This document shows, one piece after another, positions 38,789 to 46,818 of a stretch of DNA of 64,000 nucleotides. The translations under genes and the position numbers were made by a program. This DNA is from Methylobacterium isbiliense (lineage in GTDB: Bacteria > Pseudomonadota > Alphaproteobacteria > Rhizobiales > Beijerinckiaceae), in NCBI RefSeq assembly GCF_022179325.1, contig NZ_BPQQ01000022.1, positions 1 through 64,000 on the forward strand, read 5' to 3'. Each line of letters opens with the position of its first letter. Within the stretch, counting starts at the first letter, position 1. Below the pieces are notes generated by a model. It saw only the letters and a list, made by a program, of their open reading frames with translations. It did not search any database and had not been told where the DNA came from.

Positions 38789-41700
38789 CTATGCGAAATT
38801 GTCCGAAAGGGCTTGGCGCACCCGACCGGTCGAGCCGCCGCCGGGCGCCGCGGCGTTCACGCGGGCGATGGAGGCATTAGCCTGCCCCGCGAGCGCGATC
38901 ACCCGCTGCAGCGCAGCCGCGGCCGTGTTCGCCTCGCTGGTGATCTGCCGCAAGCCCGAGACGTCGGCCTTGGGGCTGATGGTGAGGCCGTTGATCTCGG
39001 TCAGCTTGTCCTTCGCCTCTCCCGTCTCCCTGTTGAGTTCCTGGACCGGCGCCGTATCGACCTTCGGAGCGATCGCGCCCGTGCCCCCGAACTCGGCCGG
39101 CCGGGGCGGCGGTGCCGGCGTCTGAACCGTGCCCCTGCGGCCGGGCGGCGTCTGCCACCCGCTCTGCCCACGAAGTTGGCTGCTCAGCGCGTCGCGCTCG
39201 GCCGTCAGGCGTTCGATGCGGGCGCGGGCGTCCTTCACCGTCGCCGCGACCGGGCTCCCGGCCGCATCGCCGTGCTTGGCCGTCAGCTGATCGACGACGC
39301 CCTGCTCGCGCGTGATGCGCTCCTGCAGGCCGTCGATCTGCCCCTTGAGGCTCTGCTGCTGGCGGCGCGCCTCCCGGATCTCGCGCGTGAGGCGGCCAGT
39401 CGTCGCTTCCTCGCCACGGGCGGCCCGGAAGGCCCCCTGCTCGTTCACCGTCTCGGCCTCGTTCCCGGCGAGGCCTGCGGCGGCCGGGGCGCCGATCGCG
39501 GCGCCGTAGCCGAGGGACGAACCCGTGGTCGACAGGGCACCGCCGCCCATCCGCAGCAGGTTGGCCAGCACGCCGGGCGCGTCACCCGCTACCTTCTTCA
39601 TGAGCCAGCCCGCGACCTGCGGGCCGACGATGGCGGCGAGCAGGCCGGCGGGGGCCGCCGCGGCGTTCAGCGTGTCGGGATCCTTCCGCAGCGCCTCTGT
39701 CGCCCGACTGGCCGCGTCCGCGAGGCTGTTGAGGGCCGCCGTCGCCGGAGCGACGGCCGGCTCCAGCAGCTGCCCGAGCAGAGTGGCGCCCTGCGTCTTG
39801 GCCGCGTCGGCCGCCACGCCCGGGTTCTCCGTGCGCACCTTCTCGGCCTCGGGCAGGCCACGCACCAGCCCAAAGCGCTCCTCGTTGCGTTTCAGCTCGC
39901 CTTGCTTCGTGACCAGCTTGCCGATGAATTCGGCCGCGTTGCGGTCGTTGAAGATGGTGGCGAGCGTGTCCACGAAGGGATTGATGTCGCCGTCCTTGAA
40001 CCCCTTCCCCTTCTTGGCGAAGGCCGGCTCCAGCACGTTGAGCGCCCATTCGAGCGGGTCGCGCTGGAAGATGTCGCGGCCGATCATCCGGCCGTCCTTG
40101 CCCATCAACCCGTACTGCGCCGCGACCTTCTTGCTTTCCTTCTTCATCCGGCCGGCGACCACGGCGTTGTAGGCCGTGTAATGCGCCTGGCCGGCGCTCG
40201 GGCCGCCCATGTCGTCGATGATGGACGGTGCGATGGCGCCGAGGAAGCGCGGTGACAGCCCCGCCACCGCGAGCCGTCCCGTCTTGGCGTACTGATAATA
40301 GTCCTCGCCCCGCAGCGTATCGCCGAACAACTGCATGCCCTTGATGGCGCCCTGCAGGTAGTCGGTGAATTTCTCCGGCTTGTCGCCGAACCCGGCGTTC
40401 TCCGCCCCGCGGATGATGCGGGCGAGGTCGGCCTGGGCCTCCTCACGCTTGCGGAAATTCTGCAGGAGCACCTGCGCGCGGGCGACCGGCACCAGGGTGT
40501 CGCTCGCCGCCGCGGCGTTGCCGCCGAGGTTCACGTGGAGCGCCCGGTAGAGCTCGCGCAGGCCGGTGGGGTCGAGCGAGGGGAATCGACGCGACAGCTC
40601 GAAGGCCCGCGCCTCCCCCAACTTGTCCTCCGCCGGGGTGAGCCCAACCGCCCGGCCGCGCGCCGTCTCGGTGGCGCGCTCGCCGGCGTTACGCGCCCCC
40701 ACGCCAGCGAGGCGCGTCGCGCCGTAGGCGCCGCCGCCCAGCCCGATCGCGCCGGCGGCGGCGCGGGCATGGCCGCCCGCTTCGCCTCGGAAGCGGCGGG
40801 ACTCGCGGTCCAGCCGCGTCCGCTCCCGGGAGACTGCGCGCAACGCAGCCGCCTCCTCGCGGGCCGCTGCCTTGACCGCGGCGGCCGCTTCCCGGGCCGC
40901 GGCGATCTTCTCTCTCGCCGCCTGCCGGGCCGCCTGCGCCACCTCCCGGGCGGCTTGGCTCGACTCGCGGCCAGCCTCGCGCTCGGCCTGCCGAGCGGCA
41001 CGGGCTGCCTCGCGGGCGATCTGCAACTTTTCCCGCGCGGCGGCGCGCGCCACCCGCACGCTCTCCGCCGCTGCGAGGCGCTCCGCAGCGATCTTCTCGC
41101 GGGAGGCGGCCAGGATCGATGCCGCCTCGGTGCGGGAGGACCCTGACCCAGGCGACAGGGCGGCCGCGACCTTGGTCTCCTCCGCCATGCGCCGCGCCCG
41201 TTCGCGCAGCTTGTCTTCGATCTTCCCGCGATCCTGCTCCAAAATCTGTGCATGATACCGGGGGTTGATCGGTCCGAGAGCGGCGACCTGCTCGGCGCGC
41301 ATGCGAGTGAAGTCGCGGGCGAGCGCCCGGACTTGGCCACGGGTGAGGTCGAGGGCCGCAAGATCCCGCTTCAGGTCATCCGAGAAGCCGCCGAAGGGTG
41401 GCGGTGCCGGGGCGAGCTGCTGCACGGCCGCGCGCGTCGCCTTCGCCTGGGTCGTGACCTGCGCGAGGCCTGCAGCGGCCTGGGCGGCCGGCTTGCCGAG
41501 GTTCTTCGGGAGCAGCGCCTCGATGTCCGTACCGGCCCGGGCGGAGGCCGCCGCCTTGGCGGCGCTCTCCGCCTGCGCCGCGGCCCGCTGCTGATATTCC
41601 CGCGTCGTCGCGGCGATCAGGGTCTTGAGCCGCCGCTCGGTCCCCAGCAGCTTCGTGATCGGCGCGCCGTCGGGCAGGACCTCGGCGCGCAGCCCCTGCA

Positions 41701-42103
41701 CGAGGGACCGTTGCTTATCGTACGCGGTCCGCGTCCGCTTGACGGCGCGCTCGGCCGAGGCCTGCTGTGCCCTCGCCGCGGCGATCGCGGCCTTGTCGCC
41801 GGCGGCCTTGGCGCGCGCGAGAGCCTGCTCGGCTGCGGCGAGGTCCTCTCCCGCCTTGCGCAGGTCGCGGCCGAGATCTTGGAGCCCCCGACCGGCTGCC
41901 CGAAAGTCGCCGAGCTTGCTCGCCTTCGCCTGCAGCGCCTCAAGGCGCTTGGCGAGCTGGTCGAGACCGTTGCCGGCGTTCTTCAGACGCGAGAGCCCAT
42001 CGCCCGCCCCTGCCAGACCCTTCAGCGCGCCGGCGGCCTGTTTGGCCGGGCCTGAGACCTGATCGGTGAGTCGGATGATCAGGGACGCGGTTCTCGATGC
42101 CAT
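38789..42103 (-). CDS. Phage tail tape measure protein
   Basis: This 1104-aa protein shows the hallmarks of a tape measure. An N-terminal region starts MASRTASLIIRLTDQVSGPAKQ with long coiled-coil repeats. An Ala/Arg/Glu-rich helical rod covers about residues 320-450 (AREAARAARQAEREAGRES pattern). A hydrophobic glycine-rich segment (AAGAIGLGGGAYGATRL) follows, then a globular part with ETARGRAVGLTP and DDMGG, and a final coiled coil (QSLKGQIDGLQERITREQ). Such proteins set tail length and help DNA passage. It follows the tail-chaperone genes by 2 bp, as in other siphophages. Confidence 0.88.
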   Translation of the reverse strand: MASRTASLIIRLTDQVSGPAKQAAGALKGLAGAGDGLSRLKNAGNGLDQLAKRLEALQAKASKLGDFRAAGRGLQDLGRDLRKAGEDLAAAEQALARAKAAGDKAAIAAARAQQASAERAVKRTRTAYDKQRSLVQGLRAEVLPDGAPITKLLGTERRLKTLIAATTREYQQRAAAQAESAAKAAASARAGTDIEALLPKNLGKPAAQAAAGLAQVTTQAKATRAAVQQLAPAPPPFGGFSDDLKRDLAALDLTRGQVRALARDFTRMRAEQVAALGPINPRYHAQILEQDRGKIEDKLRERARRMAEETKVAAALSPGSGSSRTEAASILAASREKIAAERLAAAESVRVARAAAREKLQIAREAARAARQAEREAGRESSQAAREVAQAARQAAREKIAAAREAAAAVKAAAREEAAALRAVSRERTRLDRESRRFRGEAGGHARAAAGAIGLGGGAYGATRLAGVGARNAGERATETARGRAVGLTPAEDKLGEARAFELSRRFPSLDPTGLRELYRALHVNLGGNAAAASDTLVPVARAQVLLQNFRKREEAQADLARIIRGAENAGFGDKPEKFTDYLQGAIKGMQLFGDTLRGEDYYQYAKTGRLAVAGLSPRFLGAIAPSIIDDMGGPSAGQAHYTAYNAVVAGRMKKESKKVAAQYGLMGKDGRMIGRDIFQRDPLEWALNVLEPAFAKKGKGFKDGDINPFVDTLATIFNDRNAAEFIGKLVTKQGELKRNEERFGLVRGLPEAEKVRTENPGVAADAAKTQGATLLGQLLEPAVAPATAALNSLADAASRATEALRKDPDTLNAAAAPAGLLAAIVGPQVAGWLMKKVAGDAPGVLANLLRMGGGALSTTGSSLGYGAAIGAPAAAGLAGNEAETVNEQGAFRAARGEEATTGRLTREIREARRQQQSLKGQIDGLQERITREQGVVDQLTAKHGDAAGSPVAATVKDARARIERLTAERDALSSQLRGQSGWQTPPGRRGTVQTPAPPPRPAEFGGTGAIAPKVDTAPVQELNRETGEAKDKLTEINGLTISPKADVSGLRQITSEANTAAAALQRVIALAGQANASIARVNAAAPGGGSTGRVRQALSDNFA

Positions 42104-42105
42104 GG

Positions 42106-42204
42106 CTACCTACCTCGCAAGGTCTCGGCTTCACCCCACCAGTCCGCCAGCTCGCCCCAGTCCATCGCCATGGCCTCGGCGAGCGAGAGGCCGAGCGTCG
42201 CCAT
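42106..42204 (-). CDS. Tail assembly chaperone, frameshift extension frame
   Basis: This 32-codon frame (MATLGLSLAEAMAMDWGELA, DWWGEAETLRGR) starts in a TGATG overlap with the end of the previous gene and ends 2 bp before the tape measure ATG. It lies in the -1 frame of the chaperone gene and is continuously open back to the slippery site at 42276-42282. It is therefore probably translated mainly as the C-terminus of a G-T-type fusion protein, through a linker reading LLLHPAGWRRAVACV. Confidence 0.7.
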   Translation of the reverse strand: MATLGLSLAEAMAMDWGELADWWGEAETLRGR

Positions 42205-42683
42205 CACGCAGGCGACGGCCCGTCGCCAGCCTGCGGGGTGGAGGAGGAGGTCAGGGCGCCCCGCAGGGCGGCGGGCAAAAAATCCGCGGACACCCGGTCG
42301 AGGGCGTCGAAATCGTCGTTGTCCATGGCGTCGAGGACCGCTGCCGGGATCGGCCTGCCGTCCGCATCCTCGAACATGGGCAGGGGCGGATTGGCCTCCC
42401 CCTCGGTGACCGCGTCGACGAAGGCGCGCACCTCGGCCGCCGACATGCGGCGCACCGTCACCTCACTGATGACGCGGCCCTCGAACTCGATCGGCCAGGT
42501 CAGGAGGACGACGCGGGAGCGCGGCGGCCCGCCGACGATGCGGGCCGTGACGGTGGGAGCCGGCGCCGGGGTGGGCGCTGATGCGGCCGGGGCGACCGGA
42601 GGAGCGGCCGCCCTTGCGGCGGCCGCCTCCGCCCTACCGACCGGCTCGAAATCGTTGGCGAGGCTCTGGAACGAGGCGGTCAT
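42204..42683 (-). CDS. Phage tail assembly chaperone
   Basis: This 159-aa protein has a disordered Ala/Pro N-terminus and a small domain (VVLLTWPIEFEGRVISEVTV, RRMSAAEVRAFVDAV) typical of tail assembly chaperones of the gp41/gpG type, which coat the tape measure protein before tail assembly. Its position directly before the tape measure gene supports this. A TTTTTTG heptamer in the right phase lies 26 codons before the stop. The start overlaps the upstream gene by 4 bp. Confidence 0.75.
   Translation of the reverse strand: MTASFQSLANDFEPVGRAEAAAARAAAPPVAPAASAPTPAPAPTVTARIVGGPPRSRVVLLTWPIEFEGRVISEVTVRRMSAAEVRAFVDAVTEGEANPPLPMFEDADGRPIPAAVLDAMDNDDFDALDRVSADFLPAALRGALTSSSTPQAGDGPSPA
42276..42282 (-). 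other. Programmed -1 frameshift slippery site
   Basis: On the minus strand the heptamer T TTT TTG is in the X XXY YYZ phase of the chaperone frame (GAT TTT TTG). Slipping back one base gives a frame that is open through the rest of the chaperone gene and into the 32-codon frame, ending just before the tape measure gene. This is the classic arrangement in tailed phages. Confidence 0.78.
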
Positions 42684-43186
42684 GAGTTTCCTCTCACGGT
42701 CGGCCGCCGCGGGTCGAGGCAGGCCTTGATCTGGTCAGGGGTGAAGCGGGGAAGCTGGGCGAGGAGCGCGACGAGCGCCTCGTCTTCGAGGCGGCGCACG
42801 TGGTCGAGCTGCAGATCGCGCAGTCCCTCAGGAACCTTCGTCGCCACGAAGCAGCGGAGCGCCGCCATCACGCGCTGCAGCGCGATGCTCGCGTTGCGGA
42901 CCTGATCGGGCCGGGATGCCGGTTCGCAGGCAGCTTCGATCAACCGCTCGGCCTGGCGGGCCTCGGCGAGGACGTCGTGAAGGAAGATCAGCCACTCCTC
43001 GTGGGTCCCGTGCCGGTACAGCCGGTAGAGCTTCCGCAGGTCGTCGAGGCCGTGCAGCCCCTCTTGCAGAGGCGGAAGCACCTGCTCGGCAATGAGCTGC
43101 TGGAGGCGCCGGTCGCCGATCCCGAGCTCCCGCGCGATTTCGGGGGTTCCGAGCGTCCTTCCGGAAGGCTTCTGTCGGCGGCTCAA
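42680..43186 (-). CDS. HTH protein, possible small terminase subunit (Nu1-like)
   Basis: This 168-aa protein begins SRRQKPSGRTLGTPEIAREL, then GIGDRRLQQLIAEQVLPP, a MerR/Nu1-like helix-turn-helix. Long helices that could oligomerise follow (about residues 60-150). A short DNA-binding domain plus a helical oligomerisation region is the plan of small terminase subunits, but it could also be a tail or regulatory protein. The start is TTG at 43186 with GGAG upstream and no better codon. No large terminase is present in the element. Confidence 0.45.
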   Translation of the reverse strand: MSRRQKPSGRTLGTPEIARELGIGDRRLQQLIAEQVLPPLQEGLHGLDDLRKLYRLYRHGTHEEWLIFLHDVLAEARQAERLIEAACEPASRPDQVRNASIALQRVMAALRCFVATKVPEGLRDLQLDHVRRLEDEALVALLAQLPRFTPDQIKACLDPRRPTVRGNS

Positions 43187-43678
43187 GGGGTTCGATCTCC
43201 ATCAGGCGAAGCGAAATCGTGAAACGAAAAACCCGAAACACACTGGATGAAGGGGCCGCCTTTGCCCGCAGGCTCGCCCCCTACTGGAAGGACCCGGAAC
43301 TTGGGGGTGGGGTAGGCGGGCCCTGGGATCCACGAGGTCGGTCGGTGGTGGGCATTTGGGTGTTCGCGGGTCTCAGCACCCCTGCCTGCGAACGCCCGTG
43401 TACGCCCCTGCTTTTGCCCCGCTGCATATCCGTCCCCTGAGCGCCAGGGCCGCGGGGCGCCGGGTGCGCCCGCGTCCTCTCTCCCCCGGGGCTGCGCCGA
43501 TCCATGATGCTGTGGTCGACGCCCGGGTCAGCCCATAGGCCGCCCCGGACGCCGCACGACGTTGGCGGCCTTGTCCCGTGTCTGAGGCCCGCGAGGCCGG
43601 GAGGCTGCCTTCCGTTTCTGGGCGCGTCGCGTCGCCCTCGCCGGGAGCGCCTTGCGGGGTTCGTGCGAGGCGCGCCCG
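43187..43678. other. Spacer in the element, no gene recognised
   Basis: About 490 bp upstream of the HTH/tail genes. Frames on both strands look like shadows. It may hold the late promoter for the tail module. Confidence 0.4.
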
Positions 43679-44287
43679 TCACGGCGCCGTCCTCTCGATG
43701 GTGTCTGCCGCTGCCGCCCGGAGCGTTGCGCGGTCGACGAGCGCCTCGACCTCGGCATCGTCGAGGGTGGTGCGCTCTGTCAGCGCGTGCGCGACGCGGG
43801 CGACCGCGAGCCGGAACTCGATCCGGTCCAGGAGCGCGTCGGCCGTGGCGTACGCGGCCTGCCAGAGAGCGACACGCTGCGTGTCGTCGAGGTCCGGGAT
43901 TAGCGAGACGAACCGTGCCTGCCTGCAGAGATCGCACCAACCGTGCTCGAGCTGGTGCAGGCGCTGAAGCAGCTCATCAGGATGCGGGCGCCTCACCCGA
44001 CCCAGGGCCATGCCCTCCGCAAGCGGACCTGCCGCGCTGGTGATCAGGGCCGTCATCAGGGTCAGAGAGGGATCGCCCTCGTGCGGAGAGGTGTATGCGA
44101 CGTGCGGCCCGGCAGCCTCGATCGTGGCCTGCTCGATCCGTCGCCCCAGCGCGATCGCCACCACCGCGTGCCCAGCTTCGTGCGCGGCTGTGAGGCGCAT
44201 GGCCTCAGCATCTGCCGCGGCTGCGACCGCGCGCTGATCAGCAGAGAGGCGCGCAGGGCGCCACCCGGAGCATCGGCAGGGCGTCAC
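43679..44287 (-). CDS. M41-like metallopeptidase domain protein
   Basis: This 202-aa protein contains AAHEAGHAVVAIALGRR (about residues 34-50), the HExxH zinc motif of FtsH-type M41 peptidases, followed by ITSAAGPLAEGMALG as in the FtsH peptidase domain. AAA and membrane parts are absent. Stand-alone M41-like proteins are common in phages and islands; their targets are unknown. The start is GTG at 44287, overlapping the upstream stop (GTGA). Confidence 0.7.
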   Translation of the reverse strand: MTPCRCSGWRPARLSADQRAVAAAADAEAMRLTAAHEAGHAVVAIALGRRIEQATIEAAGPHVAYTSPHEGDPSLTLMTALITSAAGPLAEGMALGRVRRPHPDELLQRLHQLEHGWCDLCRQARFVSLIPDLDDTQRVALWQAAYATADALLDRIEFRLAVARVAHALTERTTLDDAEVEALVDRATLRAAAADTIERTAP

Positions 44288-45294
44288 GCGGCGCTCTCCG
44301 CATCTGCCGGTGCGGGCAGTTGCGCCGCCTTGACCACCTCGACCCGGGTGTCCTGCTGCCGGGGCGGCCGGGGATCGCTGGGCGGTGCGGCTGCAGCCTC
44401 GCGGAGGGCCGCGGCCTGAGCCGCGACCTCCGGGCCGTCCTGGCCGAGAGGCATGCCGCCCCAGCCGCTCAGGCCTGCGGGCGCCCAGATATCGGCCGTG
44501 CCCGGTAGCAGTCCCGGTAACGCGACCGTGTTAGCCAAGGATTCCGGTCGATATGCCGGTCGCGCAGGTAGGTAGGCGGTGACCACTCGGTCGGGTGTTC
44601 GTGCGACTTCCGCAAACTCCAGGCGGCTACGATCCATCGGAATGCGGCCGTAATCCTTGCCATAGCTTTTGCCATTGCGCGTCGTGTGCTCGATCTTCGA
44701 GATAAGTTCTGGTGCCACATCGCCGAGATGGTCGTGTGGTCCAACGTAGACCCAGCGCCCTGGTTTGACCGTCTTGGACAGCACGACCTCGGCCTCGCCC
44801 GGCAGGCCACGCACAAGCTGCTCGGGGTGCTCCAGGGGCACCGCGCCCGCCGGCAAGTCGGCGTTGGCAGCGGCGATGGCCGCGTCCGCCGCGCCCACGC
44901 TCGCCAGGATGTCCTGGATAATCAGTGCAGCGGCCGGGTACTCGGCGAGGCGCTTCTCGGCCGTGGCCTTGAGGCTCTGCGCCTCGCGGTACCGGGCGAC
45001 GCGGGCCGCCTCTGCCTCGCGGGCCCGCGACTCCTGCAGGCGCTCCTCGGCGAGCCGCACGACAGCTTCGGCACGGCCGCGCAGCAGCTCGGCGCCGAGC
45101 TTCCGGTCATGAGCCTCGCGCGTGGCCTCTGCCTTGGGATCGAGCTTGGAGGCCTCGAAGGCGGCGAGCGCCTTCTCCTCCAGCTCCCGTGCTGCGGCGA
45201 GCTCGGCGCGCGCTTCTTGGAGCGCGCGCTCGGCCTCGCCGGTGGTCATGTCGGCGCCCGTAGCGCGAAGACGTTGGATTAGCTTCCCGATCAT
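44284..45294 (-). CDS. Phage-element protein with N-terminal coiled coil
   Basis: The first half of this 336-aa protein is an Ala/Glu/Arg-rich coiled coil (GEAERALQEARAELAAAREL and onward, to about residue 115). The second half is globular with VLSKTVKPGRWVYVGPHDHL and AYLPARPAYRPESLANTVAL, and a proline-rich tail. An internal ATG at 45249 is an alternative start. I do not recognise the family. Its position just before the peptidase and tail genes makes a structural or scaffold-like role possible. Confidence 0.5.
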   Translation of the reverse strand: MIGKLIQRLRATGADMTTGEAERALQEARAELAAARELEEKALAAFEASKLDPKAEATREAHDRKLGAELLRGRAEAVVRLAEERLQESRAREAEAARVARYREAQSLKATAEKRLAEYPAAALIIQDILASVGAADAAIAAANADLPAGAVPLEHPEQLVRGLPGEAEVVLSKTVKPGRWVYVGPHDHLGDVAPELISKIEHTTRNGKSYGKDYGRIPMDRSRLEFAEVARTPDRVVTAYLPARPAYRPESLANTVALPGLLPGTADIWAPAGLSGWGGMPLGQDGPEVAAQAAALREAAAAPPSDPRPPRQQDTRVEVVKAAQLPAPADAESAA

Positions 45295-45363
45295 ATGGGA
45301 AGCTTGACGCAGCTGCCGAGTGATCGCGACCGGTCATTGCGGTCGCAGAACCGGTCAAAGCGG

Positions 45364-45693
45364 TCACGGCTTCGGGCCAGGCCGCGATTGGAGATAGGCG
45401 ACCACCTTGCGCATCGAGATCCGCGGCTTCCGCGGGCCTACGTAGACCGTCCAGCCCTTTCGCTCGGCAAGCTTGCGAGCGGCATTGACAGAGCGGTCGA
45501 GCAGGTTGGCGGCTTCCCAGTACTCGAGGAGATCGTCATCTTCGCCGCCCTCGGGCTGGCCGAGGATCGCGCTACTCCGCTCCTCGCTGGCCTCCATGCG
45601 CGCAATCTGCTCCCGCAGGTCCGCCGCGACGCGCTCGACGTCCGCGAGGGTGGAGCGCAGGGCGTGGAGGGGAAGGAAGGTGACCGGCTGCAC
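45364..45693 (-). CDS. Small phage-element protein
   Basis: With a GTG start at 45693, preceded by GAGGAG at the right distance, this is a 109-aa protein. It has a helical N-terminus (LRSTLADVERVAADLREQIA), an acidic middle (GGEDDDLLEYWEAANLLD) and a basic end (KGWTVYVGPRKPRISMRK, VVAYLQSR). It lies 4 bp after the preceding gene. No family was recognised. Confidence 0.5.
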   Translation of the reverse strand: MQPVTFLPLHALRSTLADVERVAADLREQIARMEASEERSSAILGQPEGGEDDDLLEYWEAANLLDRSVNAARKLAERKGWTVYVGPRKPRISMRKVVAYLQSRPGPKP

Positions 45694-45697
45694 GGCG

Positions 45698-45949
45698 CTA
45701 CTCCTCGGCGCTCGCCGCGCGGGCATGGTGCTCGGCGGCGGCGACCGCCGCGTGGAGCTGGCCGATGGCGACCTCGATCCCGGAGAGCCTGTCCCGGGCG
45801 GCGCGCACCGCGGCCGGATCGGGACCGCGCAGGGCCGCGTGGTAGGCGTCGCGCGCTGCCCTCTCCAGGGCGCGCGCCTCGTCCAGCCGGGTCTGGGCCT
45901 GCTCCAGAGCACGGATGGCCGCGGCGGGGATGAGCGTGTCGGCGGTCAA
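45698..45949 (-). CDS. Small helical phage-element protein
   Basis: This 83-aa protein is almost entirely helical and Ala/Arg-rich (ALEQAQTRLDEARALERAAR, IEVAIGQLHAAVAAAEHHAR), suggesting a two-helix hairpin. It overlaps the upstream gene by 4 bp. Function unknown. Confidence 0.5.
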   Translation of the reverse strand: MTADTLIPAAAIRALEQAQTRLDEARALERAARDAYHAALRGPDPAAVRAARDRLSGIEVAIGQLHAAVAAAEHHARAASAEE

Positions 45950-46233
45950 CGCTCACCTCCCTCGACGCTGCCGGCCTGCTCGATGAAGTCCCCGACCTCG
46001 ATCAGGCCGAGGTCGGCGAGCTCGCGTTGCATCCGACGCGGTGCGGGGCGTCGGCTCGGCTGCACATCCTGCTCGGGTGCCGGATGGCCGACCCTCTCGA
46101 ACAGGGTCCAGACCCCATCCCGCCCTTCGAACAGGACGAACCGGCGAGTGCGGTGCCGCCCCTCCATCCACATCTTGCCCCCGGGCCCGCGCCGGGCCGT
46201 GAAGCGCATCACCGCGCGGAGATCAGCCGCCAT
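45946..46233 (-). CDS. Small phage-element protein
   Basis: This 95-aa protein has CAGGAGGCGCCC before the ATG, an excellent ribosome binding site. It contains a short beta-rich part (MRFTARRGPGGKMWMEGRHR, RRFVLFEGRDGVWTLFERV) that could be a compact beta-sandwich or nucleic-acid-binding domain. It is the first gene of the operon running to the tail module. The candidate origin lies upstream. Confidence 0.5.
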   Translation of the reverse strand: MAADLRAVMRFTARRGPGGKMWMEGRHRTRRFVLFEGRDGVWTLFERVGHPAPEQDVQPSRRPAPRRMQRELADLGLIEVGDFIEQAGSVEGGER

Positions 46234-46659
46234 GGGCGCCTCCTGCCTCGTAGAGTGAGGGGAGTCGCTGAGACGCAGATCTCACGCGGCGTGACAGATT
46301 TCGAGCCTTTCGGGACGAGGAAAGTGCCAAGCGTGACGTGAGAAGCTCACCGCGTGACGTTCTGACCTGGATCTGAGACGGGAGGCGTGATCTTGGTGCA
46401 CGTCCGTGATGCTCGGCCTCGTCGAGGGTCATCGAGATCCTGATGCTGTCGAGACGGCGCGATCGCGTGTCCCTCAAGGGACCGCGAGCGATCGCGCCAT
46501 CACCCGCAACGGCATGTGCGCACCAGCTGCGGTGCCCCGAGGTCCTGAACCTCTCCAGCCTCAGCGGGAACGCGGCCGCGATGCTGCGGCTAGACGAGCC
46601 GCGCCGGTCGGGACGATCGCGCCTGGGGCGCGCCGCCCGCCGGACGCTCGCGGGCAGAT

Positions 46660-46763
46660 CCACGGAACTCCACCGTGGAGTGATCGTGGAGCATCCGTGG
46701 AGCACGCCCGACAGCTCCATGCTCCACTCCACACTACCCCCCCTCTTAGAGGGGGGTGTGGAG
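46660..46763. other. Iteron-like repeats, candidate replication origin of the element
   Basis: GTGGAG occurs at 46675, 46686 and 46697, each 11 bp apart, and again at 46758. CTCCAC occurs at 46668, 46722 and 46727. ACTCCAC-C-GTGGAGT (46667-46681) is itself a palindrome. A C7/G6 inverted repeat around TTA (46736-46757) closes the block. It lies in a 585-bp gene-free gap (46234-46818) directly after the replication-type ATPase gene. CGTGAC motifs also cluster at 46280-46360. Confidence 0.5.
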
Positions 46764-46818
46764 GGCGTGGGGTTGGCGCTCGGTAGATCCACAGCGAGGA
46801 CCACAGGGTGGCGTGGAG

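Noticed and set aside
38273-40255. A 660-codon frame opposite the tape measure gene
   Set aside because: Its composition is that of a shadow, and the tape measure coding on the minus strand is convincing.
43219-43440. Plus-strand small frame beginning MKRKTRNTLDEGAAF
   Set aside because: Only its first 30 codons look protein-like, it runs against the operon direction, and no ribosome binding site is seen.
46660-46763. Possible CRISPR array (short regular repeats)
   Set aside because: Repeats are only 6-7 bp with 11-bp periodicity, without spacers of CRISPR length or cas genes.
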